A stretch of DNA of 64,000 nucleotides from Pogonophryne albipinna. Taxonomy: Eukaryota > Chordata > Actinopteri > Perciformes > Artedidraconidae. Shown piece by piece: positions 42,390 to 53,870 of the stretch. The notes under the pieces are model-generated. The model worked only from the letters and a program-made list of their open reading frames with translations, was not told where the DNA came from and searched no databases. Location: assembly GCA_028583405.1 (NCBI GenBank), contig CM053251.1, forward strand, positions 14,705,495-14,769,494, read 5' to 3'. The position numbers and the translations under genes are program-made. The first letter of the stretch is position 1, and every line of letters starts with the position of its first letter.

Positions 42390-44976
42390 GCAGTCTGAGG
42401 GGGAAAAAGCTATTACAGAATCTGACTGTTCTGCTCTTAATGCTGCGGAACCTCTTACCGGAGGGCAGCAGGGAGAACAGAGCATGGTGAGGATGAGTGG
42501 GGTCTTTAAAAATGTTCTGTGCTTTTGTCAGGGAGCGTTTCTGAGCGGTGGCTCTGCTGGGAGGGAGAGAAACTCAGATGATCTTCTCTGCTGTCCTGAC
42601 CACTCCCTGCAGAGACTTCCAGTCTTTGGCGTTGCAGTCTCCCGACCAGATGGAGATGCCGCTGGTCAGCACGCTCTCTATGGTTGCTCTGTAGAACTTG
42701 GTGAGGATGGGAGTGGGGAGTGTGCTCTTCTCAACCTGCGCAGGAAGTGTAGGCGCTGCTGTGCCTTCTTAAATAGTGATGTAGTGTGAGTGGACCAGGT
42801 CAGACTGCTTGTGATATGCACCCCCAGGAACTCGGTGCTGTCTGTAGTCTTCACTGCTGGGCCGTTGATGTGGAGTGGTGAGTGGCAGTGCTTTTTTACC
42901 CTGAAGTCGACAGTGATCTCTTTTGTTTTATCGACATTCAAGATCAGGTTGTTGGTGTTACACCAGTCTGTCAGATGTTTCACCTCCTCCCTGTAGGCCT
43001 GTTCGTTGTTGTCCCTGATGAGTCCCACCCACTGTCATATCGTCCACCAGTGACGTGCGGTGAGGTTCATGGCTGGTGAGGCACTGACTCTTTCAGAGTC
43101 AGATTTACAAATATTATATGTTGACCTTAATCGAAATATTCGGTTATTTTCAAAAGCTTTTTTAGTCTGATGCTTCGATTCATTTTAAACAGACCGTTCA
43201 ACAAAAGGATACCCAAAATCTAAATATTGGATTGTTCTTTCTTAGTAAGATCCCATTTTCATTACAATTGGGGTCTTACCTTGACTTGAAGATGAAGTCC
43301 ATGCTATCCTTCTGGACAACAATCTCTATTACTTTTTTGTAAAAGTCCTCCTTATCTCTCTAGTTTCAAAAGTCTAGTTTGTTGTTTGCGTCTACCGTCT
43401 CTGCGTAGAATAACAGTAGCAACAAGAACCTGTGGGCTCACTTGCGCCCCCTTCAGTGCGGCAGAGGTTATGACTGCCTCCCCTGGTGCTTTGTTCATTG
43501 CCGTTGTATGATGAGACCAGCGAGCCTAAATATAATATATATATGTGAAATAAGTTATTTAGAGACTATGGATGGCGAGGATAAATGTAATAAAGGGATC
43601 TACAAACATTACATCGGTGACATACAGTGAGATGGTGCAGGCATGTGCTTAGGGCCCGCTTTCCAGCCAGTTTCTGTGGGGTGACGCATTCTGAGGTGAG
43701 GCAGATCTCATCTGTGCCTCACCTTACCCCACAGTAACTGGCTTGAGCGCGCTCACAAAATAAGTGCCCGCGTTAAATTAGTGCCCGTGCTCCAGCAAGT
43801 TACTGTGGGCTTACGAGAGGCAGAGCTCGTCCCTGCCTCACTTCTCATCGCTACCCGTAGTTGTAGCGGAGCTCGGCAAATTTGCTGATTTTGACTATAA
43901 AAAGCGATTGGAATCATACATAAATCACATTTACAACACAGATCAGTGGAGACATTTTATTATTACTATTTAGTTTTTCTTTAGTTGTTTTTCCGTTACA
44001 TTGGAGTATGACAGGTAAGGCTCTGCCTCCCCTGACTGCACGTCGCTGTCGTCCACGTACTTTATGATGTGGTTGGTACTGAACCTGGAGCAGCAGTCGT
44101 GGGTCATCAGGGTGAACAGCAGTGGACTCAGAACGCAGCCCTGCGGGGAGCCGGTGTTTAGGGTGATGGTGCTGGAGGTGTTGTTACCGACCCGAACATA
44201 CTGGGGTCTCTCAATTAGGAAATCCAGCAGCCAGTTACACAGGGGTGTGTTGAGTCCCAGGGGTCCCAGTTTGTTTACCAGATGCTGGGGGATGATTGTG
44301 TTGAACGCTGAGCTGAAATCCAGGAACAGCATTCGCACATCGGTGTTCTTCTCCTCCAGGTAGGCCAGGCTCACATGGAGCGCAGAGGAGATAGCGTTCT
44401 CTGTAGAGCGGTTAGGGCGGTAAGCAAACTGGAACGGGTCAAGTGTGGGGGGAAGTATGGAGACGATATGGTTATTTACCAGCCTCTCAAAACACTTCAT
44501 CATGATGGGGGTGAGTGCCACAGGCCGGTAATCATTCAGGCAGGTCACTGAGGATTTCTTTGGCACAGGTACAATGGCTGCTGTCTTAAAACATGATGGA
44601 ACAATGGCCTGGTCCAGCGAGGTGTTGAAGATGTCTGTGAGGACATGGGCCAGCTGGTCCGCACAGTCCCTGAGCACCCGTCCTGGTATACTGTCGGGGC
44701 CTGCTGCCTTGTGGGGGTTGACTTTCCTCAGGGTCCTCTGAACTTCAGCTGTGTCAAGGCGAAGTCTTTGTTCCCCCTGCTTGGGGACAGCTTTCATTGC
44801 AGTGGTGTTATTAAGTGCCTCAAACGGCCAAAGTGATTATTGAGGTTGTTGAGAAATATAGTATCATTGTCACAGGGTGGTGGAGCAGCCTTGTATCCAG
44901 TGATGGACTGAATGCCCTGCCACATGCGCCTGCTGTCCATGGGGTCATGGAAGAAACTCTGGATGTTTTGGCTATA
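42390..44976 (-). mobile_element. L2-type LINE, 5'-truncated and split by a hAT element
   Basis: The RT N-terminal part is at 44057-44797 ([71 protein letters not shown]). The remainder is at 42678-43028 (LILNVDKTKEITVDFRV, LHINGPAVKTTDSTEFLGVH). The hAT at 43048-44048 inserted at the catalytic YVDD, and its 8-bp duplication lies on that codon run. Spacer sequence upstream to 44976 (RRMWQGIQSITGYK) is also L2-like. Confidence 0.85.
43048..44048. mobile_element. hAT element, 1001 bp, inside L2
   Basis: The termini CAGTGACGTGCGGTGAGG and CCTGACTGCACGTCGCTG are inverted, with the 8-bp duplication TCGTCCAC (43040-43047 and 44049-44056). It shares short internal phrases with 9146-10224 (the AAAGTCCTCCTTATC and GGTCTTACCTTGACTTGAAG blocks), so it is probably a related family. 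Confidence 0.9.
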
Positions 44977-45830
44977 TTAAAGCTTCTTTATTTAAACTCA
45001 GCTGGTGAAGGCAGTGCTCTCGCTCCCGCTCCCGGTAAACGTATTGTTTTGATTGTTAGCAGCAGCCGCTTTGCTAACATCTTGCATGTTTTGTTACAGC
45101 TTCTTTATTTAAACTCAGCTGGTGAAGGCAGTGCTCTCGCTCCCGCTCCCTGTAACGTATTGCTCTGATTGTTAGCAGCGGCCGCTTGGCTAACATCTGG
45201 CGTGTTCTGTTGAGCTTCGTTGTTTAAATCATCCAGTGAAGGCAGTGTTTTTCGCCCCCGCTCCTGGTAGACGTGCTGCTTGATTCTTAGCAGCAGCCGC
45301 CTGGCTAAGCTGCCCCGTTAAGCTTCTTTATTTAATCCAGCTAGGTGAAGGCAGTGCTCTCGCTCCCGCTCCCTCTTCCGGTAACGTGGGTGTAGTTACA
45401 TCCCTCTCTGTGTTCGGCGAGTAGGAGCATCGCTCTACTCTTTCCGTTCAGCAGGTAGCCGGTGAAGGCTGTGTTCTCGCACCCGCTCCCGGGTACGCTG
45501 CACCTGGCATTCGTTATGAACTCAACCAGTGAAGGCAGTGTTCTCGCCCCCGCTCCTGGTAGACGTGTTGCTTGATTCTAGCAGCAGCCGCCCGGCTAAG
45601 CTGTCCTGTTAAACGTCTTTATTTAATACAGCTAGGTGAAGGCAGTGCTCTCGCTCCCGCTCCCTCTGCCGGTAACGTGGGTGTAGTTACATCCCTCTTT
45701 GTTTTCGGCGAGTAGGAGCATTGCTCTACTCTTTCCGTTCTGCAGGTAGCTGGGGAAGGCTGTGTTCTCGCGCCCACTCCCGGCTACGCTGCATCTGGCT
45801 ACCTATAGACTGGCTCATTCATGTAGCGCC
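44977..45830 (+). repeat. Tandem repeats in DIRS 5' region
   Basis: The block CAGCTGGTGAAGGCAGTGCT, then CTCGCTCCCGCTCCC, then a GTTAGCAGCAGCCGC segment, recurs about six times with unit lengths from about 90 to 210 bases, starting near 44977, 45090, 45205, 45312, 45520 and 45613. Later units add a CGGCGAGTAGGAGCAT block. Confidence 0.8.
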
Positions 45831-45835
45831 TGTAT

Positions 45836-46745
45836 GGCTTCTCTTGAGCCCGAGGACGGCCATGACCGCTGCCCCCCTCTGCCTTGGCCTCGAGCATTTG
45901 AGGGAGGGTCTCACGCAAAGCGCCTGCATGAACTGTAGATTCATGCCTCGGGCGCTCAGAGTGGCTAGAGTCGCAGAGGTGGCACCTCTCCTCGTCACAA
46001 CTTCCTCCAGCTCAGTCTGACCGTTCCCGGCGACTTGATGGAGGGATGGCTATGGGTTCACCCCCCAGGAAGAGGGCTAGAAACAGGCTGTCCTCTAAGG
46101 TGGGTTGGTTAGCTGCCGTCATGGAGCAGACGAAGTCGCTCCTGTTGGCCCTTCAGCCAGGGGCCGGTGCGGGGGCTACTAGCTTGCCGCCTGGCCCTCC
46201 TTCGGTTGCCACACCTCTACTTGAGGATGCCATGTCGCTAGCGGCTCCGGACAAACCTCTTCTATGAAGGGGGGGGGGGGCCCGCTCACCCCCGAGGAGG
46301 CTTCTCACTCCTCTGCTCAGAGCTCTCTGCAGTGCTTCATGGCGGCCATTATTCATGCGGCCCTGGTACGCTTGCAGCTTCAGGTTCCGCAGGCCGACTC
46401 GGCTCAGGCTAGCGCCTTTTTCAGGCATAACCCTGCCCCTTTTCACTCCCACTGTTCCTCCTTCAGAGGAGTACCTGAGGGAGCTCCATGCAGGCTGGAG
46501 AGACACCAGGGCCCTCTCCCACTCTGCTGCCAGGCAGGATCCGGCGAGGGTGGGGCTGGGTCGCTTGCCATCCATTGAGCCTGCCATCGCCTCCCCGATT
46601 CGGGCTCCTGATGCCAGGTGCCCTCGGCCTCAGTGCAGGGTCACAAACGAGCTGCTCTGTAGGGCCTACGACACAGCGGCACGGGAACTCCCTCTCCCAT
46701 CTGATACTGGCTTTCTCTACCTCTCGGCAGCAGGCTCCGGCTGAG
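45836..46745 (+). pseudogene. DIRS gag remnant
   Basis: Segments in successive frames: MASLEPEDGHD at 45836, ACMNCRFMPRALRVARVAEV near 45925-45990, PPRKRARNRLSSKVGWLAAV at 46060-46120, and a capsid-like part to 46745. Stops and at least two frame changes (a poly-G run at 46268-46278 is one) break it. Confidence 0.6.
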
Positions 46746-47025
46746 CCTTCTTTGCTGGGCCTCAGTGATGCATCACTGTAAGCCTTTGCCCTAATGTCTA
46801 GGGAATGGGGACGAGTTATGTCCTTATTGGTGCAGACTCGTCGCCAGGTTTGGCCTACTCAGTCACCACTGTCGGAGACATGTCCTCCGTAGTGAGCCAG
46901 TCGAGCCAGGGGAGCTGTTTGGGGCAGCTGCCCTGTACGCACTGGAGCGTGCTGCCTAAGCTAGGCAGACCAGGCAGCAGCTCTCGGGTCACTCCCAGCA
47001 GGCCCAGGGGCCCCTCTAGCGCGGC

Positions 47026-47206
47026 TTTCACACCAGCGCTTTTCCCTTTCTAGCTCCGAGCTAGAGCTTTTCTGGTTCAGCTCCGGTTTCCCTTTTCTGC
47101 TCCCGCTCTGTTCACACCGCCCAGAGCCCGACTGGTGTTGCCGCTGCTGCGTCATGACGTCACCGTTTACGTCGCTGATTTGCTCCCCAACGGCGTTATG
47201 GCGCTC

Positions 47207-47240
<34 letters not shown>

Positions 47241-48182
47241 CGGGGAACTGCGTCGGGTCGATGATCGTGTTGCTTTTAATCACGCGAAGCCAGATTAAAT
47301 TAAATAACGACTTCTCCAACCTTATGCTTTTCTCCAGAGTGCCGTGGTTCATTGTTTATTAATGTGTTTCTGCGGCATTTACCGACCGCTGCAGTGTTGG
47401 CTGCTCTTCCACAGGAGTTTATTCTCCCGTTAGCTCCCGGTTAGCTCCCACTGCAGCGGCCGCTCTAAAGTATTCACTGTCCGACTCACACAAGCAGCTG
47501 ATAAATATCCCCAGTTCCCCTTAAGTGAATGTGTGTCAGTCTGAATTGACGCTGTTTGGCATCACAACGCTGTTATGAAAGTTTCTCTGGTATAAAATGG
47601 GTGATGTTAGCATAGCAACCGAAGCTAAACTGACTACTTGCTATTGCTATCCTATTGTGGCATAAACCGTTTTCTACAGGCTCATTTTATCGGCGTATTT
47701 TTATTATGATTCTACTTGTGATAGTCGGACACGACAACCTGTGCAGCCCATGTATTGATTCCATCCGATAGCTGCTATAATACAAAACAAAACGTCTGCC
47801 TCTCTCCACAATGATCAATAACAGTGAACGGATGGTCAAAGTAAGGTACAAATAAACAGAACCACACGCAGCCTGGTTAGTGTTGCCTGACTTTATAAAG
47901 TGTGTTTATAAGCACTACTGCTTGTAGGCAGGCATGACAGTCGACCCATGTTCAGGGGAGGTGGGTTTAGTTTCCTGCACGCCTCGACATAAGGGAGACG
48001 TAAGCGACGCCACCTCTTAGCTCCGAAGCTCTTGCCTCTAGACCGACAATTTTTTGGAGCTGGAAGTGAACCGGATTCCGGAGCTAAGAGGCGGCGCCGC
48101 TGCGGTGTGAACAGGAAAAACCGGCACTTTTCAGGCTCCAGCTCCGAGCCGGAGCTGAAAACGCGTTGGTGTGAAAGGGGCA
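47026..48182. mobile_element. TIR DNA element inserted in the DIRS copy, about 1.15 kb
   Basis: The ends share GGCTTTCACACCAGCGCTTTT and its inverted partner (AACGCGTTGGTGTGAAAGG). Each is followed inward by AGCTCCGAGC-type palindromic GC-rich sequence. TAG or TAGC appears on both sides, which would fit a 3-bp PIF/Harbinger-like duplication, but the exact boundary is uncertain. No transposase was found. It contains an (AAC)n microsatellite at 47207-47240. Confidence 0.65.
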
Positions 48183-48539
48183 TAGCAGCCGCTCTCAACC
48201 ACCAGCTTACAGTGGTGGCCTGCGCAGGTCCCAGTGCCCCACTCATCCACCTCCCAGGGGCTTTCGTGCTGCCGGCCTTCTAGGCGGCCTCGTGCCTCAG
48301 AGCCTTACCGGCGCCCCCCAGGGGGCTCCGGAGGCTGGGGGGTTAGGCCCCGAGACTCTCGGAGACGTTCGTCTGCTGCTTTCCCAGCAGCAGCTCAGTT
48401 ACTGGGCTGTCTGTACTTCCGGCCCTTGGGTGGTTTTCACCTTAACCCAGGGGTACGAACCGCAGTTCCGGCCCCTAGCCTTCGGCCGGGCCAAAATGAC
48501 AGTCGTCAGCGATCCGGCAGAGGCCCTAGCTTCTGGCCC

Positions 48540-49260
48540 AAGAGTTGTCCGTCCTTCTGTCCAAGGACGCAATCGAGCCAGTAGACCCTCTGCTTAGCCC
48601 AGGGGGTTCTACTCGGCGTACTTTCTCGTGAGCAAGAAAGTCGGCGGATTTCGCCTGATCTTGGACCTCAGAGGAATCAACAGATTCCTGAAGGTGCTGC
48701 CACTCTATATGCTGACCACAGCACATGCACAGCCGTGGACTTGAGGGATGCCTACTTCCACGTGGGCCGGGCAACATGGTGCCTTATATTCAGTTCCTTC
48801 GGCCCCTGGGCAGGCTGCCTCGGCCATTGGGCCCGCTGGCGTTGCGCCCCATGCAGATGTGGCTGAACAGGCTTCACTTGGATGCCAAGTGGCACAGGCG
48901 CAGGCAAGTCAGGGTGTCGCAGCGTTGCCTCCACTCTCGGTCACACTGGAGGGGCAGGGCCTATCTCCTGATGGGCGTGCCCATGGGCGCCATCCCATCC
49001 CGCCAGGAGACCGTCACCATAGGTGCAGGTCTCTCAGGGTGGGGTGCAGTACGGCAGGGCAGGACCGTTCAGGGTCAGTGGTCTGCCCAGGAGGGTGCAC
49101 GCCATGCCAACGTGCTAGAGCTTCGGGCTGTGCAGCTTGCACTCACGCACTTTCTACCCCTACTGGGGGGCAAGAATGTGCGTGTTCCTTGGGACAGCAT
49201 GTACGCTGTTGCCCAGACAGCAGTCCCTTCTAGACAGTGGGCGTTCTCACTCCACTCTGA
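48540..49260 (+). pseudogene. DIRS reverse transcriptase-RNase H, frame-broken
   Basis: RT start: KKVGGFRLILDLRGINRFLK and DLRDAYFHV (first catalytic Asp motif) near 48640-48760. RNase H-like part: GWGAVRQGRTVQGQWSAQEG and ANVLELRAVQLALTHFLPLL near 49040-49160. Much of the palm, including the YxDD motif, is missing between them. Confidence 0.7.
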
Positions 49261-49266
49261 ATTTAT

Positions 49267-50076
49267 GTGGCTGCTATTTCTGCCCGACATATTCGGGTCG
49301 ACGGCGCCACGGCGGGGTGCCACAGGTCGGTGTCCCTCTTCCTGAGAGGGGCTTTACGGCAGCATCCCCCTAGCACCCCGAGGGCTCCGGCTTGGGACCT
49401 GCCCCTGCTGCTGGATGCCCTATCATCTCTTCCCTTCGAGCCCCTGGCCCAGGTGGAGCTTAAGTGGCTGTCCTTAAAGGCAGCATTTCTGCTTTCCATG
49501 ACCTCAGGGAAACGAGTTGGAGAGCTACATGCCCTCTCCGTGAGCGATACATGCCTGAGGTGGAACTCCGATGGCTCGGGTGTTGCCCTCTGGGCGAACG
49601 TGGCGTTCCTGCCCAAGGTGCTTCCACTAGCCCACTCCAATTGGCCTATCCAGCTGGCGCTCTTTAACGTCCCACAGGAGAACGGCACGCCTGAGTTGCT
49701 GTGCCCTGTGCGTGCCCTAGAGGCATATATTGGTGCTACGACCCATATACGACAGTCTGAGCAGCTCTTCATTTGCCATGGCGGCACGAGAAGGGGCTGC
49801 ACTCTCTCCAAGCAGCGGCTGTCCCACTGGGTTGTGGATACAATCTCACATGCCTATGGGGCCAGTGGCCGCCCCCCGCCATCAGGGGTGAGATGTCACT
49901 CTACAAGGAGCATCTCAACATCTTGGGCTGCCCTGAGAGGGGTGTCCTTGGAGACCATCTGCGCTGCGGCGTCGTGGGCATCGTCTGGCACATTCTCCAG
50001 GTTCTACCGGGTCAATGTCGCCACTCCCCATCCTTTGGGCGTGGTCCTGTTGCCGAGCTCCGCTGCTTCCAGCTAG
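49267..50076 (+). CDS. DIRS tyrosine recombinase (about 269 codons)
   Basis: This enzyme would integrate the circular DIRS cDNA. The catalytic set is visible: Arg in SGKRVGELHALS (about residue 82), the HSTR box (about residue 212, H-x-x-R) and the nucleophile Tyr in FSRFYRVNV (about residue 247). The frame is open to the stop at 50076. The start is uncertain since it may follow RT in a shifted frame; MAAISARHIRVDG is already homologous sequence. The best-preserved part of this element. Confidence 0.85.
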   Translation: MAAISARHIRVDGATAGCHRSVSLFLRGALRQHPPSTPRAPAWDLPLLLDALSSLPFEPLAQVELKWLSLKAAFLLSMTSGKRVGELHALSVSDTCLRWNSDGSGVALWANVAFLPKVLPLAHSNWPIQLALFNVPQENGTPELLCPVRALEAYIGATTHIRQSEQLFICHGGTRRGCTLSKQRLSHWVVDTISHAYGASGRPPPSGVRCHSTRSISTSWAALRGVSLETICAAASWASSGTFSRFYRVNVATPHPLGVVLLPSSAASS

Positions 50077-50121
50077 GTAAGCAAGTGTTCGGATTCTTCA
50101 TGACATGGTTGGTATAGTCAT

Positions 50122-50443
50122 CCAGTGCTAAAAGCACCGCCTCTGGCGGTCAGTAGGGACGAAATAGAACGATAGTTACGGCTGTAACTACGGTTCTATG
50201 AGTCCCGGATGGCCAGAGTTTCCGGTCACTCAGAATTCTTGTGTGCTCACGAGAAGATTCTGAGAACCGATCCACTAGTGACGCCGGCCTATGTAGCCGT
50301 AGTCACGTGGGTCACAGGTGACTTTGTTGTTATTAGGTACTCGAACTGCGCATGCGTGCGATGGACATATCCAGTGCTAAAAGCACCGCCTCTGGCGGTC
50401 ATCCGGGACTCATAGAATCGTAGTTACAGCCGTAACTATCGTT
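50122..50443. repeat. DIRS 3' terminal repeat structure
   Basis: A 30-bp direct repeat (CCAGTGCTAAAAGCACCGCC..) occurs at 50122-50151 and 50371-50400. Between and beyond them an inverted pair (GATAGTTACGGCTGTAACTA at about 50170 and GTAGTTACAGCCGTAACTAT at about 50420) extends about 42 bases. Confidence 0.8.
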
Positions 50444-51850
50444 ATGCGTAATCATTTGCTTAAGCATGCATATTCCTCAACTTTGCATAACAATGTAGTC
50501 TATTATAACACTATAATTATTTGTATCGTGGTTGTTATCCACATAAAAGTAATTATTACTCACAAATCACTGCAGTGGAGCAACAATGTTTTTACATCGC
50601 ATGGCTTTTTTATAATTCATAAAACAGAGCATCAGCACACGTGTGTTCAAAGTTCTGTCTTTATTTTGTTTTATAGTATTTGTTTAATATAAAGATCTGT
50701 TTATGTTGAAAAGCCTAAGGAAAGTAAAGTATATATTAAAAACATAGTTCTCGAATATTAAGTCAATGCTTAAGCAGAGAATGAACATTCATGTTTATTG
50801 TTCTTTTGTGAAAAAAGATCAAGATCAATACTATGATGTATGCTCTTATTTTCGTAATCTGCTTTATCCACTGCAGATTTTCAAATGTGCACTACAGACA
50901 ATGAAGAAAATGTAATCAGTAAATGACTGTTTTGTTATCAGTAATACCTCCCCTCTATCCTATTTTGATACACAATTATCCTGTGCAAAGTCATAAGGAG
51001 TTGTGTTGTGTCTCAGCTCACATTGGTCGAGAGGCAGAGACCATCCTTGACATCTTACAACCTATCATAGGGCTAACACATGCAGACAACCTGCCTTTCT
51101 GGACTGTTTGAGTTGTATCCGTAAAAAAAAAAACCTTTTATAGAAATAAAATAATAACAAAGGGAATTAACAGGGAAAATATAACAGGAATAACACAGAA
51201 AGTATAAAGCATTACCTAACAACGAAAATGTATCATGCCTTTAACCAGTACTAAATAAATCAATCCTGAAACACAAATGTGAAATTAACATATTTCCCAC
51301 ACCATACCGACCTCCGTTCGCACATTTACAGACACTGTGACAGTGTCTTACCATCTGCTCTGGAGAGACAAAGCTGTGATTGATGGACAAGAATCAGCTC
51401 TTAAGAAATCACCACTTCACAATTATAAACAAGATGCACATTTTAATTTGCATTGATCTGTAAATTAGACAATGTTCACATACACACATACCACAATCAA
51501 AATGGTTGTTTGCATTCTGTCATCAGTATCTGGGATGACAGTGCTGTCATCTATACGTGCACAGAACCAGCACCGGAAGGCAGAATTAGCTGGTCGTACT
51601 CCACTGGTGCTGCTGCCTTGTGCTTTGCGTCATACTGACCCGAAGCAAAGAGACAAGGTGAGAAGTACTTGTCAAGTGCAGCCCCAAAAACGAGTACGAT
51701 ACACATATTTTAGAATCAGTCACATCCTCTTCCTCTCACATGGACATTCATCTTCTTCCCCTCACATGAACATGTGAGAGAAGGACGATGAAGGGTTCAA
51801 TAGATAGATGAAGGAGTTGACAGATCGATATATGATTTGATGGAGATGGA
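50444..51850. other. No gene recognised
   Basis: AT-rich DNA with only short ORFs (under 102 codons) that show no homology I recognise. The 51472-51777 frame is not supported by codon pattern or domain. Confidence 0.4.
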
Positions 51851-51854
51851 TACA

Positions 51855-52760
51855 CCTGTTGATGGGGTCATTTTAATCAGCAAACTCTGATTGAAACTGG
51901 CAAGAGGGGAAACAAATCAACCAGATGGCGTGAAACAGTGGCGGTTCTAGACCAATTTGACTGGGGGGGCCACTGGGGGGCCAGTTATTTTCTGAGGGGG
52001 GCACAATAAATGCAGGACGAAAAAGAGAACTAGACAGTATGAAGTAATTGCGCATAAGAAAACAATGCAATACAGTTATTGGTATTTGTTTCAGTACACT
52101 TATTTATTTCAGATATATCTTATAGTTATTACTGTTAGCTTCAGCTTAAGTTATAGTACAATTTTTGCACTAACACCATATCATATTTATATAAAAATAA
52201 AGGCAATGAACAGTTACATCTCTACTTTACATCTACAATTACACGGATACAATAGTTTAAATCACCTTCAATTATCGTGGTAGTCTCTCGAAACGTAGGT
52301 TTCAATCAGTCTTTCTTGGATGCAACAGCCTCTGATGATCCGAGATGAAAAGTGTTTGTTTTTCGCGCGCTTCAGCCGGACAGTGAAAGTGAGTGCACCG
52401 CTCTAATGGGTCCTGAGTGCACCGCTCTAATGGGTCCGACTAGAATGACGAATAACGTTAGTTCCGCCTATTCCGTCATTCAATAAATCGTGTAATAAAT
52501 CATACATTTTTCATTTTTTTCACTTTTCATTTTTAGGGGGGCCACAGGGGGGTCAGAGGTCAGTGTTAGGGGGGCACTGCCCCCCCCCCTAGAACAGTCC
52601 CTGGCGTGAAACGAAAATGTAAGTGTTTCAAGTGCCACTGAAAATAAGCCACAGGTCACAGGAAATCCTTACTTACACTATCAGCGACCCAGAATCCGAA
52701 TACTTGGATTGATAAGACCCAGAAAAATCGGAAGAACATGTGTCAGACACGTGTGACACT
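51855..52760 (+). repeat. Local duplication, copy A (holds the hAT)
   Basis: Outside the hAT, the sequence AATCAGCAAACTCTGATTGAA..CTGGC, CCACTGAAAATAAGCCACAGGTCA and AGGATTGATAA-type phrases align with 53680-53870 in the same order and orientation. Confidence 0.6.
51936..52603. mobile_element. Non-autonomous hAT element, 668 bp
   Basis: The termini CAGTGGCGGTTCTAG and CTAGAACAGTCCCTG are inverted, with the 8-bp duplication GCGTGAAA (51928-51935 and 52604-52611). Runs of G/C beside both ends are typical of this family. No ORF. Confidence 0.9.
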
Positions 52761-53679
52761 AGGCTCAGTCTTAGTTGTAATCAAAAGATCTATGAAAAGG
52801 ACAGATGAATGATAATAAAACTAAATTTTAAAGTGCCGAAATTGCTTCAAAATAAAATAAATGCAATAATGGCACATGTTTTTCTAAACGACGCACATGT
52901 CACTAGCACAGGTCATTAGCATTTCTTCTCCACGTCTACAGTTTCTTTACTTATTTATCAGTGGACCTGTAATTCTCTAAAGTCAGTGAACAGGATATTT
53001 ACCTGTGCCGTTGTATCTGATAATGATTGGTAAAGAGTTATTATGCTCAGTGGCAAGTAAAAACCATAGACTGTAACTAATAAATCATCGTTGATGCTGT
53101 AGGTTAGATGGTGTCTGCCTGAAAGACAAAAAATAATGACTATCACATGTTCCCCACCTGCTACTCTTGGATTTAAAAGGGCTTTTTATCTGGATTCATG
53201 ACAATCTTAAAGCGTGTCTCAGATATATAAGGTAGTGCCACAACATGCCAGGGTGAAAACCGGATTTTCCTAATTTGGTTTAATTTTGTCTGTGGGATTT
53301 AGTGCACCAGAGGGGTTGATGCATGCCAATACAGCTGCCTACAGTTGAGAATTTTCATAGACACAATGTCTATTTTACTGATGCCCATTCTCTGTCAAGT
53401 GGTCCCCATTGCATCCCCTTTCAACAAAACCTGTCAACAGTAACACTGATTGTATTACCCCAACGCAAGTGCCAGCCAGCATTGCTGTAAAGCTGGTCAA
53501 ATAAACCTAAAGTATTGCCATCTTACACATTAAACTATACTGTAATGTAGTACGTGAGGGAATATATTCATTGCCTTATTCAGATGTTTTTAACCACTTT
53601 CAGAGCGAAGTGGAACATAAGATATTGGAACAAACAACACAATATCAAACCAAGTATTGTGTACTTCAAACCTGACCTC

Positions 53680-53870
53680 TGGATGAAGTCATTTATTTCA
53701 TAATCAGCAAAGTCTGATTGAACTGGCCTTGATGGCATGGAAGGAAATTGTATGTGTTTTAAGTGACACTGTAAAGAAGCCACAGGTCAACACAGCTCAG
53801 CCTCTCTTCACAGTCAGTGAAGCAGAATCAATACGTCTCTGGACTAGGATTGATAATATGAAACAAAACT
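53680..53870 (+). repeat. Local duplication, copy B
   Basis: It aligns with copy A (51855-52760 minus the hAT): AATCAGCAAAGTCTGATTGA, CACTGTAAAGAAGCCACAGG, GAAGCAGAATC. It lacks the hAT, so the hAT inserted into copy A. Confidence 0.6.

Larger units (their letters stand above)
44977..50443 (+). mobile_element. DIRS-like retrotransposon (tyrosine recombinase), degraded
   Basis: Order: tandem-repeat 5' region (44977-45830), gag (45836-46745, frame-broken), a DNA-transposon insertion (47026-48182), RT (about 48540-48900), RNase H (48980-49240), tyrosine recombinase (49267-50076), and a 3' end with inverted repeats (50122-50443). A YR instead of an integrase, and inverted rather than LTR-type ends, define DIRS. 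Several frameshifts show it is inactive. Confidence 0.85.

Noticed and set aside
51453..51777. Possible immune-type exon (YTCTEPAPEGRISW)
   Set aside because: The resemblance to an immunoglobulin-fold strand is weak, with no splice-site support or neighbouring exons.
52958..53146. Possible transmembrane exon on the - strand
   Set aside because: A hydrophobic run is present, but no conserved family or flanking exons could be found.
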